Shown here: piece after piece, positions 24,414-33,833 of the stretch
How positions within the stretch are numbered: position 1 is the first letter of the stretch
Layout: each line of letters opens with the position of its first letter
Assembly: GCF_020164495.1 (NCBI RefSeq)
Contig: NZ_JAIQYZ010000001.1
Coordinates: forward strand, 1,240,001 to 1,304,000
Direction: 5' to 3'
Source of the DNA: Psychroflexus lacisalsi
GTDB lineage: Bacteria > Bacteroidota > Bacteroidia > Flavobacteriales > Flavobacteriaceae
DNA length: 64,000 bases
Position numbers and translations under genes: made by a program
The notes under the pieces: model-generated
The model's database searches: none
What the model was told of the DNA's origin: nothing
The model's input: the letters and a program-made list of their open reading frames with translations, nothing else

Positions 24414-25430
24414 ATGAAAATACTAGTAACAGGTGGCCTTGGCTTTATAGGATCACATACTGTAGTTGCCTTACAGCATAAAGGATTCGAAGTAGTTGTT
24501 ATAGATAATCTTTCGAACTCTTCCTTAAAAGTTCTAGAGGGAATTACAAACATTTCATCCAAAACTCCAGAGTTTGAAAAATTAGATTTAAGAGATAAAC
24601 TCAGTTTAAAAGATTTTTTTGTGAAGCATCAGGATATTGCAGGTGTAATTCACTTTGCAGCATCAAAGGCAGTAGGAGAGAGTGTTGAAAATCCATTGCT
24701 TTATTATGAAAACAATATTGCAGCGCTTACCTATTTACTTCAAAATCTTGTAAATTCACCTGAGCAGAATATCATATTTAGTTCCTCGTGTACGGTTTAT
24801 GGAGAAGCTGAAAGACTTCCTATTTCTGAGGATGCTCCAGTGAAGAAAGCGATGTCTCCTTATGGAAATACAAAGCAGATTGGTGAAGAAATCATTAGAG
24901 ATACCTGCAAAGCAAATGATAAACTTAAGGCAATCTCACTTAGATATTTTAATCCTATAGGCGCACACCCAACAGCAGAAATTGGAGAATTGCCTTTGGG
25001 TACCCCACAAAATTTAGTTCCTTTCATCACTCAAACAGCTATTGGAAAACGTGAACAATTATCTGTTTTCGGAAGAGATTATCCAACAGCAGATGGGACT
25101 TGCATACGTGATTATATTCATGTCATGGACTTAGCAGAAGCTCATGTCTTCGCCCTTGAGCGGTTATTATCCTCACAGGCTAAAGATAGTTATGAGGTGT
25201 TTAATGTGGGTACTGGCGTAGGATCATCTGTTTTGGAAGTGATAACTGCCTTTGAAAGTGCCTCAGGAGAAAATTTAAATTACAAAATTGTAGATAGGCG
25301 ACCTGGAGATGTTACAGCAGCTTATGCAGAAACAAGTAAAGCTAATGATGTTTTGGGCTGGAAAGCCAAAAGGAATTTAGAACAAGCCTTGAATGATGCC
25401 TGGGAATGGGAGAAAAAGCAGCCTAAATAA
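24414..25430 (+). CDS. galE: UDP-glucose 4-epimerase
   Basis: A 338-residue NAD-dependent epimerase interconverting UDP-glucose and UDP-galactose. MKILVTGGLGFIGSHT is the Rossmann start, SSSCTVYGEAE holds the catalytic Ser/Thr, YGNTKQIGEE the Tyr-Lys pair, LRYFNPIGAHP and DGTCIRDYIHVMDLA are GalE-specific, clearly different from the WbpP-type enzyme at 4372. It supplies galactose residues for surface sugars and is followed by nnr after 18 bases. Confidence 0.96.
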   Translation: MKILVTGGLGFIGSHTVVALQHKGFEVVVIDNLSNSSLKVLEGITNISSKTPEFEKLDLRDKLSLKDFFVKHQDIAGVIHFAASKAVGESVENPLLYYENNIAALTYLLQNLVNSPEQNIIFSSSCTVYGEAERLPISEDAPVKKAMSPYGNTKQIGEEIIRDTCKANDKLKAISLRYFNPIGAHPTAEIGELPLGTPQNLVPFITQTAIGKREQLSVFGRDYPTADGTCIRDYIHVMDLAEAHVFALERLLSSQAKDSYEVFNVGTGVGSSVLEVITAFESASGENLNYKIVDRRPGDVTAAYAETSKANDVLGWKAKRNLEQALNDAWEWEKKQPK

Positions 25431-25448
25431 TAAACAAACCTCAACGTT

Positions 25449-26957
25449 ATGAAAGTCTTGAATGCGTCTCAATTATCAGACTTAGACCAGTATAGTTGTA
25501 AAGAACAACATATAAGCTCATGGGAATTGATGGAACGAGCGGCTGGAAAGGCTTATGAAGAAATCAAGATTCATTTAAGTTCAGGTGCTAAAAAAATCAA
25601 AATTTTGGCTGGCCCAGGAAACAACGGAGGTGACGGCTTGGCGATTGCTTATTTTCTAGCGGAGGATGCTTATGATGTCGACGTTTATCTCGTCAATTTT
25701 ACACCCTCACGTTCAGAAGATAATAAAAAAAATCTTGAAAGGCTAAAGGAACAGTCAAAGTGTAATATTGAAGAAATCGATGATACCTCAAATCTTCCTG
25801 ACTTTGACTCACATGATATTATTATTGATTCCATTTTTGGGGTTGGTCTCAATCGACCAATGCCAGATTTTGTTCAAAACTTAATAAAATCTGTAAACGA
25901 AATTTCTCCTAAAACTTTCGCCATAGACATGCCAAGTGGAATGTATATGGATCAATCTCCTAGTGAAAATGAACAAGTCTTCAAATCGGATATTGTACTT
26001 ACGTTTCAGACTCCTAAATTTTCATTTTATCTTCCTGATTACTCAAGTTTTGTAGGGGATGTTAAAATCATAGATATCGGTTTGAGTCAGGATCGATTAG
26101 AACAAATATCTACTGAAATTGTTTTCGTTGATTTGAATTATGCTAAAAATCTTTTAAAGCAAAGATCAAAGTTCTCCCACAAAGGAACTTACGGCCATGC
26201 TGTAATAGTGGGAGGTAGTCAACTTATGCTCGGCAGTGTATTGCTTTCCGCTTCCTCTTGTATGCGGTCTGGGGTTGGCAAAACAAGTGTAATGATGCCA
26301 AGCAGAGGACATGATGCTTTACTACAGTATTTACCTGAAGCCATGTTGATAAACAATAAATCAGAGGATTTTATAAGTTATGAAGATCTGGATTTTCAAC
26401 CTGATGCTGTTGGTATTGGTATAGGAATTGGAAAGTCAAAAGATGCTCAGAAAGCTTTAGAGACGTGGTTAGGAAATTCTACGCAACCTTTGGTTATTGA
26501 TGCAGATGCGTTAAACCTAATTGCAGAGCATAAAGATTTGTTGCATCAAATTCCGAAGAAATCTATTCTAACCCCACACTCGGGAGAATTGCAAAGATTG
26601 GTTGGGAGCTGGAAGGATGATTTTGAAAAATTAGAAAAAGTTAAAGAATTTTCAAAAAAACATGATATTATAGTTTTGGCAAAAGATGCTTATACTTTAT
26701 GTGTCTATAGAAATGAAGTTTTTGTGAATTCTACCGGTAACTCTGGAATGGCAACCGCAGGTAGTGGTGATGTTCTGACTGGTCTGATCACTGGATTGTT
26801 GGCTCAGGGTTATTCTAGCCTAAATGCTGCAATTTTAGGAGCCTTTATTCATGGTTTTGCTGGTGATTTTGCGTCAAAAAATTCATCTGAAGAAAGCTTA
26901 ATCGCCTCAGACCTTTTCAACTATTTTGGTTATACTTTCTCTAAACTAAAGGATTAA
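25449..26957 (+). CDS. nnr: Bifunctional NAD(P)H-hydrate epimerase / dehydratase
   Basis: A 502-residue fused metabolite-repair enzyme. The N-terminal YjeF domain (about 1-215; AGPGNNGGDGLAIA) epimerises damaged NAD(P)HX; the C-terminal ribokinase-like domain (about 225-500; HKGTYGHAVIVGGS, ILTPHSGELQRL, GNSGMATAGSGDVLTG) dehydrates S-NAD(P)HX with ADP or ATP. The aspartate of GSGDVL is the catalytic base. Length is normal for the fusion. Confidence 0.95.
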   Translation: MKVLNASQLSDLDQYSCKEQHISSWELMERAAGKAYEEIKIHLSSGAKKIKILAGPGNNGGDGLAIAYFLAEDAYDVDVYLVNFTPSRSEDNKKNLERLKEQSKCNIEEIDDTSNLPDFDSHDIIIDSIFGVGLNRPMPDFVQNLIKSVNEISPKTFAIDMPSGMYMDQSPSENEQVFKSDIVLTFQTPKFSFYLPDYSSFVGDVKIIDIGLSQDRLEQISTEIVFVDLNYAKNLLKQRSKFSHKGTYGHAVIVGGSQLMLGSVLLSASSCMRSGVGKTSVMMPSRGHDALLQYLPEAMLINNKSEDFISYEDLDFQPDAVGIGIGIGKSKDAQKALETWLGNSTQPLVIDADALNLIAEHKDLLHQIPKKSILTPHSGELQRLVGSWKDDFEKLEKVKEFSKKHDIIVLAKDAYTLCVYRNEVFVNSTGNSGMATAGSGDVLTGLITGLLAQGYSSLNAAILGAFIHGFAGDFASKNSSEESLIASDLFNYFGYTFSKLKD

Positions 26958-26972
26958 ACAATTCTTAAATAT

Positions 26973-26980
26973 TATCTTTG
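26973..26980 (+). promoter_or_regulatory. -7 box for hutH
   Basis: TATCTTTG, exact TAnnTTTG, 16 bases before the hutH ATG and 16 bases after the nnr stop, so hutH likely has its own transcript. Confidence 0.6.
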
Positions 26981-26995
26981 AAAAAAGATAATTAG

Positions 26996-28480
26996 ATGTT
27001 ACAGATCCATTATATTGACTCTACAGTTCTCGGCTTTTCTCAAATTCAAACTTTGATAGACGGAAATTATAAGCTAGCCCTAAGCGAAGAAGCTGTTTCT
27101 AAAATCAGTAAGGCTAGAGCATATCTGGACAAAAAGCAAAAAGAGAGTGAACAACCTATATATGGAGTAAATACTGGTTTTGGGTCTTTATGTAATATCA
27201 AAATAAATGAAGACAAACTTACTTTTTTACAAGAAAACTTGGTGATGTACCATGCTTGTGGAGTAGGAGATAGAGTTGATGATTCGATCGTGAAATTGAT
27301 GTTGTTGCTGAAAATTCAATCCCTAAGCTATGGTAATTCTGGAGTCTCATTGGGGCTTGTAGAAAGACTGATAGAATTTTATAACGAAGATGTAATGCCA
27401 GTCATTTTTGAGCTTGGATCTTTAGGGGCTTCTGGCGATTTAGCTCCTTTAGCACATTTGGCTTTACCATTAATAGGGAAAGGGGAAGTCAGCATAAACG
27501 GTAATTTAAAAAATGCTTCAGTTTTGAAACAAAAATTTGGCTGGGAGCCATTAGTGCTTCAATCTAAGGAAGGACTAGTATTGCTCAATGGCACTCAATT
27601 TATGAGTGCATATTTGCTAAGAAATGTTTTAAAAACTAAGCGATTAATGAAGTGGGCAGACACTATAGCATCAATCTCTATAGATGCATTTGACTGCAAT
27701 ATGGCACCATTTGACGATTTGGTGCACCAGGTAAGACCTCACAAAGGACAAATTGAAACTGCAGAAAAAATACGAGAGTTGCTTAAAGGAAGTCAGATTG
27801 CTAAAAATCAAAAACAAAATGTCCAAGATCCATATTCATTCAGGTGTGTCCCTCAAGTTCACGGTGCAACTAGAGATGCTTTGCGATACGTTGAGCAAAC
27901 CTTATTAACTGAAATCAATAGTGTAACGGATAATCCTAATGTTTTTGTAGAGGAGGATAAGATTATATCTGGAGGAAATTTTCATGGCCAAGCTTTAGCT
28001 ATTTCAGCGGATGTTATGTCTATAGCAGTGAGTGAAATTGGTAATATTTCTGAAAGAAGAATTTACCAGCTCGTCTCTGGTTTACGGGGTTTGCCCACTT
28101 TTCTAGTGAGCTCTCCTGGACTTCATAGTGGGTTTATGATTCCTCAATACACAGCAGCAAGTATTGTAAGTCAAAATAAACAATTATGTACTCCTGCTAG
28201 TGTGGACTCTATAGTTTCATCCAATGGACAAGAGGATCATGTTAGTATGGGCGCAAACGCTGTGACAAAGCTCAACAGAATTGTAGATAATCTAGAGCGA
28301 ATTCTTGCTATAGAGCTTTTCAACGCTTCTCAGGCTATGTATTTTAGATTACCACTGACAAGCTCTACAGTTGTTGAATCTATTTTGAAGGCGTTTAGAA
28401 AAAAAGTGCCAATTGTAAAAGAAGACCGAATTATGTCATCTGAAATTACAAAAGCAATTATTTTTTTAAAACACTATTAA
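26996..28480 (+). CDS. hutH: Histidine ammonia-lyase
   Basis: A 494-residue lyase converting L-histidine to urocanate and ammonia with an MIO cofactor made from Ala145-Ser146-Gly147 (GSLGASGDLAPLAHL). YGVNTGFGSL, NLVMYHACGVG (His at the position of the histidine-selective residue) and especially QEDHVSMG favour histidine over tyrosine or phenylalanine. A tyrosine residue precedes the selectivity His where serine is usual, so a changed substrate range is possible. No hutU, hutI or hutG lies nearby, unlike complete histidine-utilisation operons. Confidence 0.88.
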   Translation: MLQIHYIDSTVLGFSQIQTLIDGNYKLALSEEAVSKISKARAYLDKKQKESEQPIYGVNTGFGSLCNIKINEDKLTFLQENLVMYHACGVGDRVDDSIVKLMLLLKIQSLSYGNSGVSLGLVERLIEFYNEDVMPVIFELGSLGASGDLAPLAHLALPLIGKGEVSINGNLKNASVLKQKFGWEPLVLQSKEGLVLLNGTQFMSAYLLRNVLKTKRLMKWADTIASISIDAFDCNMAPFDDLVHQVRPHKGQIETAEKIRELLKGSQIAKNQKQNVQDPYSFRCVPQVHGATRDALRYVEQTLLTEINSVTDNPNVFVEEDKIISGGNFHGQALAISADVMSIAVSEIGNISERRIYQLVSGLRGLPTFLVSSPGLHSGFMIPQYTAASIVSQNKQLCTPASVDSIVSSNGQEDHVSMGANAVTKLNRIVDNLERILAIELFNASQAMYFRLPLTSSTVVESILKAFRKKVPIVKEDRIMSSEITKAIIFLKHY

Positions 28481-28536
28481 TATTAGGATAATGCGTAAAA
28501 ATGTTGTAAGTTATAGTATAACATAAAAATAAAACC

Positions 28537-28950
28537 ATGAAAAATAAAATTAGCTTAACGTTATCAATTTTTGCATTAATCCTTATCACATCTTGTGGTA
28601 CAAAGGTCAATTTTCCAGTTTCTCAAATTGTTCCAGGTGCAGACATTTCTGCAAAGGTTAAGCAGGATGGGAATGATAATTACAAGATTGATTTGAAGGC
28701 TGAAAATTTAACTGATCCAGAACGCTTAAATCCACCAAAGGAGATGTATGTGGTTTGGATTGAAACCGCTAAAGGAACCAAAAATCTAGGAAAGCTTAAC
28801 ATGTCAAGTGGGATGTTCTCAAGTACAAGAAAAGGTTCTTTAAATACAACTACAGCCTTTAAACCTTCTAGGATAATCATAACAGCAGAAAATATATCTA
28901 CCAATAATGAGCCAAGCTCGTTTGTAGTTATCTCATCTGACAATTTCTAA
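28537..28950 (+). CDS. Hypothetical lipoprotein
   Basis: A 137-residue lipoprotein of unknown function: signal peptide with lipobox ITSC (Cys20), then a mostly beta domain with MYVVWIETAKGTKNLGKL and FKPSRIIITAENIS. That layout recalls the small immunoglobulin-like domain of secreted anti-sigma-K type C-termini, but I cannot support a family call. It is single, ends at a strong terminator, and the neighbours give no clue. Confidence 0.75.
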   Translation: MKNKISLTLSIFALILITSCGTKVNFPVSQIVPGADISAKVKQDGNDNYKIDLKAENLTDPERLNPPKEMYVVWIETAKGTKNLGKLNMSSGMFSSTRKGSLNTTTAFKPSRIIITAENISTNNEPSSFVVISSDNF

Positions 28951-28968
28951 CTTTAAGTTTTTCAAACA

Positions 28969-29002
28969 AAAAAAAACCACGCTAATTAGCGTGGTTTTTT
29001 TT
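28969..29002. terminator. Strong bidirectional terminator
   Basis: AAAAAACCACGC, six-base centre TAATTA, GCGTGGTTTTTT: a perfect long palindrome with A and T runs, between two convergent lipoprotein genes. Confidence 0.93.
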
Positions 29003-29013
29003 GTTGATTTTTT

Positions 29014-29823
29014 TTATTCTACTAAAGTCACAGTTCTGGTTACAGAATTAAAAGGACCTGGAATTGGTTCCAAATTTTCATCCACAAGAGTTAATTGAAT
29101 TTTATTTTCACCTAGTGGCATATTTTCAATTACATGAGGAATCCATTGATTTAGTAAAAATTCTTCTCCATCATTTACTCTAACTCTTACTTTGTTTCCA
29201 TCTTCACTTATTTCAGTTCCAACTAAAAAGAAATCTAATAGAACCTTCTCAGTATCCTCTCCTTTGTAAGTCCCTTTTGGGCGACTGTAGAATAAATGTT
29301 CTGCTGAAAAATCAATATCCATTTTTTGATTTTCAGACGGATTACCTGCTACAATCTTTTTAACTACAAATGAGTTTGTATTTTTTACAGCTTCGTGGTA
29401 AGATCTTGAAAGAAATGCGAGTAAAATATGTTCTCCTTCAGAGATATCTTTACTGAATTCACTTTCATAATGGGCCGAATATGGATCATTGTCTAGTATA
29501 AAATGTATGTGTTGGCCTTTAGCAGAATTTGCTAGACCATTCTTTCCTGCATTCGCAGTTTGTACTCCAAGTTCATAATTTTCGACTGCAAAGTCAAAAT
29601 CTACCGAGCCTGCTGGCACTTGTATAACTTGTCCACCTGGATGTGTTAAAGTAGCTTCTGAATATTCTGGTGACTCTTCCATCAAAGGAGTAATAGTAAT
29701 GATAGTATCAGTTACACCAACAGCTTCTTTATTATCTTTTTCACTATCTTTCTTCTTAGCTTCATTACAACCTATCGCTAGAAATAAACTAAGTGCAAAG
29801 GTTAATAATCCTATTTTTTTCAT
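29014..29823 (-). CDS. DUF4399-like / phosphopeptide-binding-like lipoprotein
   Basis: A 269-residue envelope lipoprotein (lipobox AIGC, Cys19) with a Lys/Asp/Glu-rich linker. The middle holds FAVENYELGVQTANAGKNGL followed by KGQHIHFILDN, a His-rich turn like the HHH-type motif of DUF4399 proteins. The C-terminal half looks like a second all-beta domain. In related genomes such genes are labelled phosphopeptide-binding, which I could not verify. A TTTG near 29876 and a one-off -7 box at 29848-29855 could form its promoter. Confidence 0.65.
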   Translation of the reverse strand: MKKIGLLTFALSLFLAIGCNEAKKKDSEKDNKEAVGVTDTIITITPLMEESPEYSEATLTHPGGQVIQVPAGSVDFDFAVENYELGVQTANAGKNGLANSAKGQHIHFILDNDPYSAHYESEFSKDISEGEHILLAFLSRSYHEAVKNTNSFVVKKIVAGNPSENQKMDIDFSAEHLFYSRPKGTYKGEDTEKVLLDFFLVGTEISEDGNKVRVRVNDGEEFLLNQWIPHVIENMPLGENKIQLTLVDENLEPIPGPFNSVTRTVTLVE

Positions 29824-29898
29824 AAGTATTTATTTAAAAATTAATTGTAAATGTAGTGTAAATAGTGACTTTACTCAAATTTTGAAATTGACTTAACA

Positions 29899-31122
29899 TT
29901 ACTTTTGGTTTATAAGTTCAGATGTAATTTCAATATCAGAATGAAGGGTTCTGTGCACCGGACACCTGTCACCAATCTCCATTAAACGTTCAATTTGAGA
30001 CTGTTCTAAGTTTCCAATTATTTTTATTTTTTTGTTGAAAAAATCCTTTTTTGTGGTTTTACCTTCATCATCCTTAACTTTTCTTTTTTCATGATTCACG
30101 TGTACACGAACTTCTTCAAGATCCCATTCCTTATGTCTTGCATAAACATGAAGTGTCATTGCAGTGCATTCTGCTAAACCTGCAGTAAGAAAATCGTAAG
30201 GTGCGGGACCTAAATTATCACCTCCTTTGTCTTCAGGTTCATCGCCTAAAAATGCAAAGTCTCCAACTTTTAGGTGTGTTGTAAATTTATCTTCATTCTT
30301 AAGAATTGCCGCAGATTGGCTTTCTGAGTCCATGGCAAGGTTTTTATTAATAGAAATATCAAGATAGTTTGTAGCCCAATGGCCTATAAGATTTCCTATG
30401 TAAGAGGCATCGATATTTTCATTTAATAGATGATCGGCTTCATTTAAACTTATAAAGCTCTTAGGATGATTAGCCCAATTGTAAAGTTCCTCGGCATTAT
30501 CTGCAACGACAATTTTGTCTTCTGGAGAATGCATTATTAAAAAGGGAATGTTTAAATTTTTCAGGAGTGACTTTGTATCTTTTGAATTTATATCCTCCAA
30601 AAAGTGTTTTTTTATAGTAAAGTCTTTTCCACCCAAATTGACCTTAACATCTCCATTTTCCTCATTAGAATTTGAGTTCTTTTGAATTAAATTTTGAACA
30701 TGAGAAGGTTGTGATGGACTTGCAATTGTGACAATCGCTTTGATATTATCAAGTTTCTCTGCTGCAAAAAGAGACGCTGTTCCTCCTAGTGAATGTCCTA
30801 TTAGTAAACTTGGAGCTTCGTATTCTTTCTCCAGAAAATTTGAGGCCTGTATTAAATCTTCAACGTCATGAGAAAAATTTGTGTCTTCAAATTCTCCATC
30901 ACTTTGTCCTAATCCAGTAAAATCAAATCTCAAAACTGCAATTCCCAGTTCTGCAATAGCAGATGAAATTTCTCTAACGACTTTCAGGTTTTTTCCGCAA
31001 GTAAAGCAATGAGCAAAAATAGCATAAGCTTTAGGATGTTGAGACATCGGAAACTGCAATCTACCTACAAGTTGATCTCCATTTTTATTTTTAAAAGTAA
31101 CTTTCTCAATTTTCATATTCAT
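29899..31122 (-). CDS. Bifunctional alpha/beta hydrolase - OsmC family protein
   Basis: A 407-residue fusion. Residues about 1-255 form an alpha/beta hydrolase with nucleophile Ser111 in GHSLGG, Asp202 in SPEDKIV and His231 in EADHLL. Residues about 275-400 are an OsmC/Ohr-type domain with the two peroxidatic cysteines Cys319 (GLAECTAM) and Cys387 (GDRCPVHR). OsmC proteins reduce organic peroxides through thiols. The fusion implies that an ester-containing (perhaps lipid) peroxide is cleaved and reduced by one protein; this is inference. Its ATG overlaps the DUF721 TAA by one base, so it is the tail of the recF operon. Confidence 0.92.
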   Translation of the reverse strand: MNMKIEKVTFKNKNGDQLVGRLQFPMSQHPKAYAIFAHCFTCGKNLKVVREISSAIAELGIAVLRFDFTGLGQSDGEFEDTNFSHDVEDLIQASNFLEKEYEAPSLLIGHSLGGTASLFAAEKLDNIKAIVTIASPSQPSHVQNLIQKNSNSNEENGDVKVNLGGKDFTIKKHFLEDINSKDTKSLLKNLNIPFLIMHSPEDKIVVADNAEELYNWANHPKSFISLNEADHLLNENIDASYIGNLIGHWATNYLDISINKNLAMDSESQSAAILKNEDKFTTHLKVGDFAFLGDEPEDKGGDNLGPAPYDFLTAGLAECTAMTLHVYARHKEWDLEEVRVHVNHEKRKVKDDEGKTTKKDFFNKKIKIIGNLEQSQIERLMEIGDRCPVHRTLHSDIEITSELINQK

Positions 31123-31421
31123 TATCTTAAAATTAGTTTTGAAATAAGCTCTTTACCCAAACTTTCATTGAGTGTTTTTATAATTCTCTCCTTACCATAA
31201 CTCAATTCTTCTCTCAAAGTTGACGAGGATAGATGAACAGTAAGTACAGTATTTCTGAATTTGATTTGGTCGGTATAATTTTTTATAGCAGGCCCCAATT
31301 GTGTCATCCAGGCATTTTCAACATCAACCTTGTCTAAGCCAGGATTGAGGCGATGTTTATTTTTAAACATCTCTACAAGATCTTTCATGGACTGCTCTTC
31401 ATTGGCTCTCTTATTTTTCAT
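31122..31421 (-). CDS. DUF721 (DciA-related) protein
   Basis: A 99-residue basic protein of the DUF721 family. The segment VDVENAWMTQLGPAIKNYTDQIKFRNTVLTV and LREELSYGKERIIKTLNESLG are the family core. The family includes DciA, which loads the replicative helicase DnaB in bacteria without DnaC; Bacteroidota versions are short and stand beside recF. The start overlaps the preceding lipoprotein by 11 bases. A helicase-loading role here is inference from family and context. Confidence 0.82.
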   Translation of the reverse strand: MKNKRANEEQSMKDLVEMFKNKHRLNPGLDKVDVENAWMTQLGPAIKNYTDQIKFRNTVLTVHLSSSTLREELSYGKERIIKTLNESLGKELISKLILR

Positions 31422-31836
31422 CTAAATCTATGTTATCAGGGTTATGTCTTTTGTAGGTGTAAATAAAATTTTGCTTGTTCTTTACAACAAATTGTTCTTT
31501 GCTGATACTCATTAATGTTTCCGTCCAAGTATCGTATTCATTGTTATAAATGAGAACAAGACTGTCTTCATAATTTTTGATTTTGAAGTACTCTCTATTC
31601 TTAGAAGACTGATAATTTCCTAATAAGCTGGGTTGCATTTTTTTTCTAAACCCTGTGGAATCTTCAACTTGAAAATAATCAACCATTTGATTCATAGTAT
31701 AGGATTTATCACCATAAGGAGTTTCAGCTTTTTCTATTTCCCAAAAACCATTGAGCTTTTCCACATCTTTATAGTCCGGCTTGGAGTTACAGGATACTAA
31801 AAATAAAAAGCCAATAAGTAAAAAATTAAATTTCAT
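31411..31836 (-). CDS. Hypothetical lipocalin-like lipoprotein
   Basis: A 141-residue lipoprotein (lipobox LVSC, Cys16). After the signal, [32 protein letters not shown] is the type of start seen in lipocalin-like domains, with a later [15 protein letters not shown] strand. Function unknown. It overlaps recF upstream by 11 bases and DUF721 downstream by 11 bases, an unusual place for an envelope protein, which implies translational coupling rather than shared function. Confidence 0.75.
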   Translation of the reverse strand: MKFNFLLIGFLFLVSCNSKPDYKDVEKLNGFWEIEKAETPYGDKSYTMNQMVDYFQVEDSTGFRKKMQPSLLGNYQSSKNREYFKIKNYEDSLVLIYNNEYDTWTETLMSISKEQFVVKNKQNFIYTYKRHNPDNIDLDEK

Positions 31837-32920
31837 CTTCTAAATTTATCATTTTATAATGTGTTGCATTTTTCTTTACAACTTCCTCAGTTCGATCAGG
31901 ATGGGTGTCACTAATACACATTTGTCCAAGTTCATCGTCGGTCACCATTTTTACAATTTGTGATACACGGTCTTCATCAAGCTTATCAAAAATATCATCC
32001 AACAGCAAAATGGGTTTAACGCCATAATGAGACTTCAAAAAATCGTATTGAGCAAATTTTAAAGCAATCAGATACGATTTTTGCTGACCTTGAGAACCGT
32101 ATTTTTTAACTGAATGTGATTTTATTTTGAAAATCAAGTCGTCTTTATGAGTGCCATAATTTGAAAACTGACGCTGTAAATCTGCTTTTAATCCAGATTT
32201 TAGGATGTTTTCAAAGGACTCTTCGTCGTTAAACTGACTTTTATAAGTTAAGCTTATCTTCTCTCTGGAGTTGCTTATTTCCTGATATCTTTTCTGGAGA
32301 ATAGGTTTAAATTCCTCAATGAACTCCTCACGTTTTTCATAAATCACTTTTCCAAGTTCAACGATTTGGTCATCATAAACTTCAAGACTGGTTTCATCAT
32401 AAGTTCGATTTGCAGCAAAATACTTTAGAAGTGCATTGCGTTGAGAAAGTACTTTATTGTATTTCAAAAGAGTATTCAAGTATAATTTATCTCCCTGAGA
32501 AATAACGCCGTCCATAAATTTTCTTCGCGTATCACTCCCTTCAAGAATCAAGTCACGGTCTGTAGGGGAGATGATGACCAAAGGAATAGTTCCTATATGA
32601 TCACTAATTTTTTCGTACTCTTTACCGTTTCTCTTCATCAATTTACGCTGGCCTTTTTTAAAGGAGGTGATTATTTTTTCAGATTTCTCACCATTTATGA
32701 AATCTCCTTCCAGCATAAAGAACTCTTCGCCATGCGTTATGTTTTGACTGGTAATAGGATTGAAATAACTTTTTCCGAAAGCTAGATGGTAGATAGCATC
32801 TATGATATTGGTTTTGCCAATTCCGTTTTTACCAACAAAACAATTTATTTTAGAATCGAATTCCAAGGACAGCTGCTCAAAATTCTTATAATTTATAAGT
32901 GACAGTTTTTTTAATATCAT
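31826..32920 (-). CDS. recF: DNA replication/repair protein RecF
   Basis: A 364-residue SMC-like ATPase that helps load RecA at gaps on single-stranded DNA. Walker A is [18 protein letters not shown], the signature loop is [18 protein letters not shown], and Walker B is [15 protein letters not shown]. The start [16 protein letters not shown] is canonical. It is first of a four-gene overlapping operon and lies back to back with a TPR gene. A small hairpin (GTAAAA / TTTTAC, 32946-32963) lies in its leader region. Confidence 0.95.
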   Translation of the reverse strand: MILKKLSLINYKNFEQLSLEFDSKINCFVGKNGIGKTNIIDAIYHLAFGKSYFNPITSQNITHGEEFFMLEGDFINGEKSEKIITSFKKGQRKLMKRNGKEYEKISDHIGTIPLVIISPTDRDLILEGSDTRRKFMDGVISQGDKLYLNTLLKYNKVLSQRNALLKYFAANRTYDETSLEVYDDQIVELGKVIYEKREEFIEEFKPILQKRYQEISNSREKISLTYKSQFNDEESFENILKSGLKADLQRQFSNYGTHKDDLIFKIKSHSVKKYGSQGQQKSYLIALKFAQYDFLKSHYGVKPILLLDDIFDKLDEDRVSQIVKMVTDDELGQMCISDTHPDRTEEVVKKNATHYKMINLEDEI

Positions 32921-33014
32921 TTGGGTACTTCAATTTATTTCTCCTGTAAAACCTGGATTTTACTGCTGAATTTGATAAAAGTTGAAATGTAAAAATATCA
33001 AATAAATAGTGTAT

Positions 33015-33042
33015 TGTATATGGAATAAAATTATATTTTTGC
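33015..33042 (+). promoter_or_regulatory. Promoter of the TPR-ribH unit
   Basis: TTG at 33015-33017, 17 bases, TATTTTTG at 33035-33042 (exact -7 box), ATG at 33064. Confidence 0.7.
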
Positions 33043-33063
33043 CCACTAGAACAAAACACTATT

Positions 33064-33831
33064 ATGGCATCATACAAGAAGAGAGGTAATAAACCAAACA
33101 ACAAAGCTGAACGCGAAGAAAAGATTGAAAGCGAATCTACAACGGCTGAAGTATTTAGCACCTTAGATGAAGGCGCTAGTTCAACTGAGCAATTTCTATC
33201 TAAATATCAAAAACCAATTTTTGGAGTTATAATAGCTATTGCTGTAGTGATTTTAGCCTTCTTAGGATATCAGAAATTTATTCAGGAGCCTAATGAAGTG
33301 GAAGCTGCAAATGAGATGAATCAAGCTCAGCAGTTTTTTGATTCCGCCATAGAAGCCTCAGGTGCTCAACAAGATTCACTTTTTACAAGGTCTTTACAAG
33401 GCGGAAATGGTAAATTCGGTTTTGAAGACATCGCTTCCAGCTATAGTGGTACAAAAGCTGGACAATTAGCCAACTATTATGCAGGTATTTCACATTTAAA
33501 TTTAGGAAACTACCAGGAAGCAATTGACTATCTAGATAAATTTAATGTTGATGATGAGATCTTAATGCCATTAGCAAAAGGTTCCATAGGGGATGCATTT
33601 TTGCAGCTCGATCAACCAAAAGAAGCTTTAGACTATTTTGAAAATGCTGCAAATCTTAAGAAAAACGAGTTCACGACTCCTAAGTTTTTGCTTAAAGCTG
33701 CTATTACAGCGATTAGTATAGGAGACGGCGAAACAGCTCAGAAACATTTAAATAGAATTAAAGATGAATTTCCAAATTCTGCAGAAGCGAAAGATGCGGA
33801 TGTTTATCTTGGCCAGGCTGAAGTTCTTTAA
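33064..33831 (+). CDS. Membrane-anchored TPR protein (YfgM-like)
   Basis: A 255-residue bitopic protein. A polar, basic N-terminus (about 1-49) is followed by one helix PIFGVIIAIAVVILAFLGY and a periplasmic TPR array: AGQLANYYAGISHLNLGNYQEAIDYL, then PLAKGSIGDAFLQLDQPKEALDYFENA and a third repeat. The layout matches YfgM, a partner of the SecYEG/PpiD periplasmic chaperone network. In flavobacteria the gene precedes ribH, as here (2 bases apart). Confidence 0.85.
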   Translation: MASYKKRGNKPNNKAEREEKIESESTTAEVFSTLDEGASSTEQFLSKYQKPIFGVIIAIAVVILAFLGYQKFIQEPNEVEAANEMNQAQQFFDSAIEASGAQQDSLFTRSLQGGNGKFGFEDIASSYSGTKAGQLANYYAGISHLNLGNYQEAIDYLDKFNVDDEILMPLAKGSIGDAFLQLDQPKEALDYFENAANLKKNEFTTPKFLLKAAITAISIGDGETAQKHLNRIKDEFPNSAEAKDADVYLGQAEVL

Positions 33832-33833
33832 GT

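Noticed and set aside
30091-30106. CACGTG-centred sequence as a parS site for ParB
   Set aside because: Only about 11 of 16 positions match the consensus, and it lies inside the OsmC fusion gene; a similar weak match near 13331 is no better. No parS is claimed.
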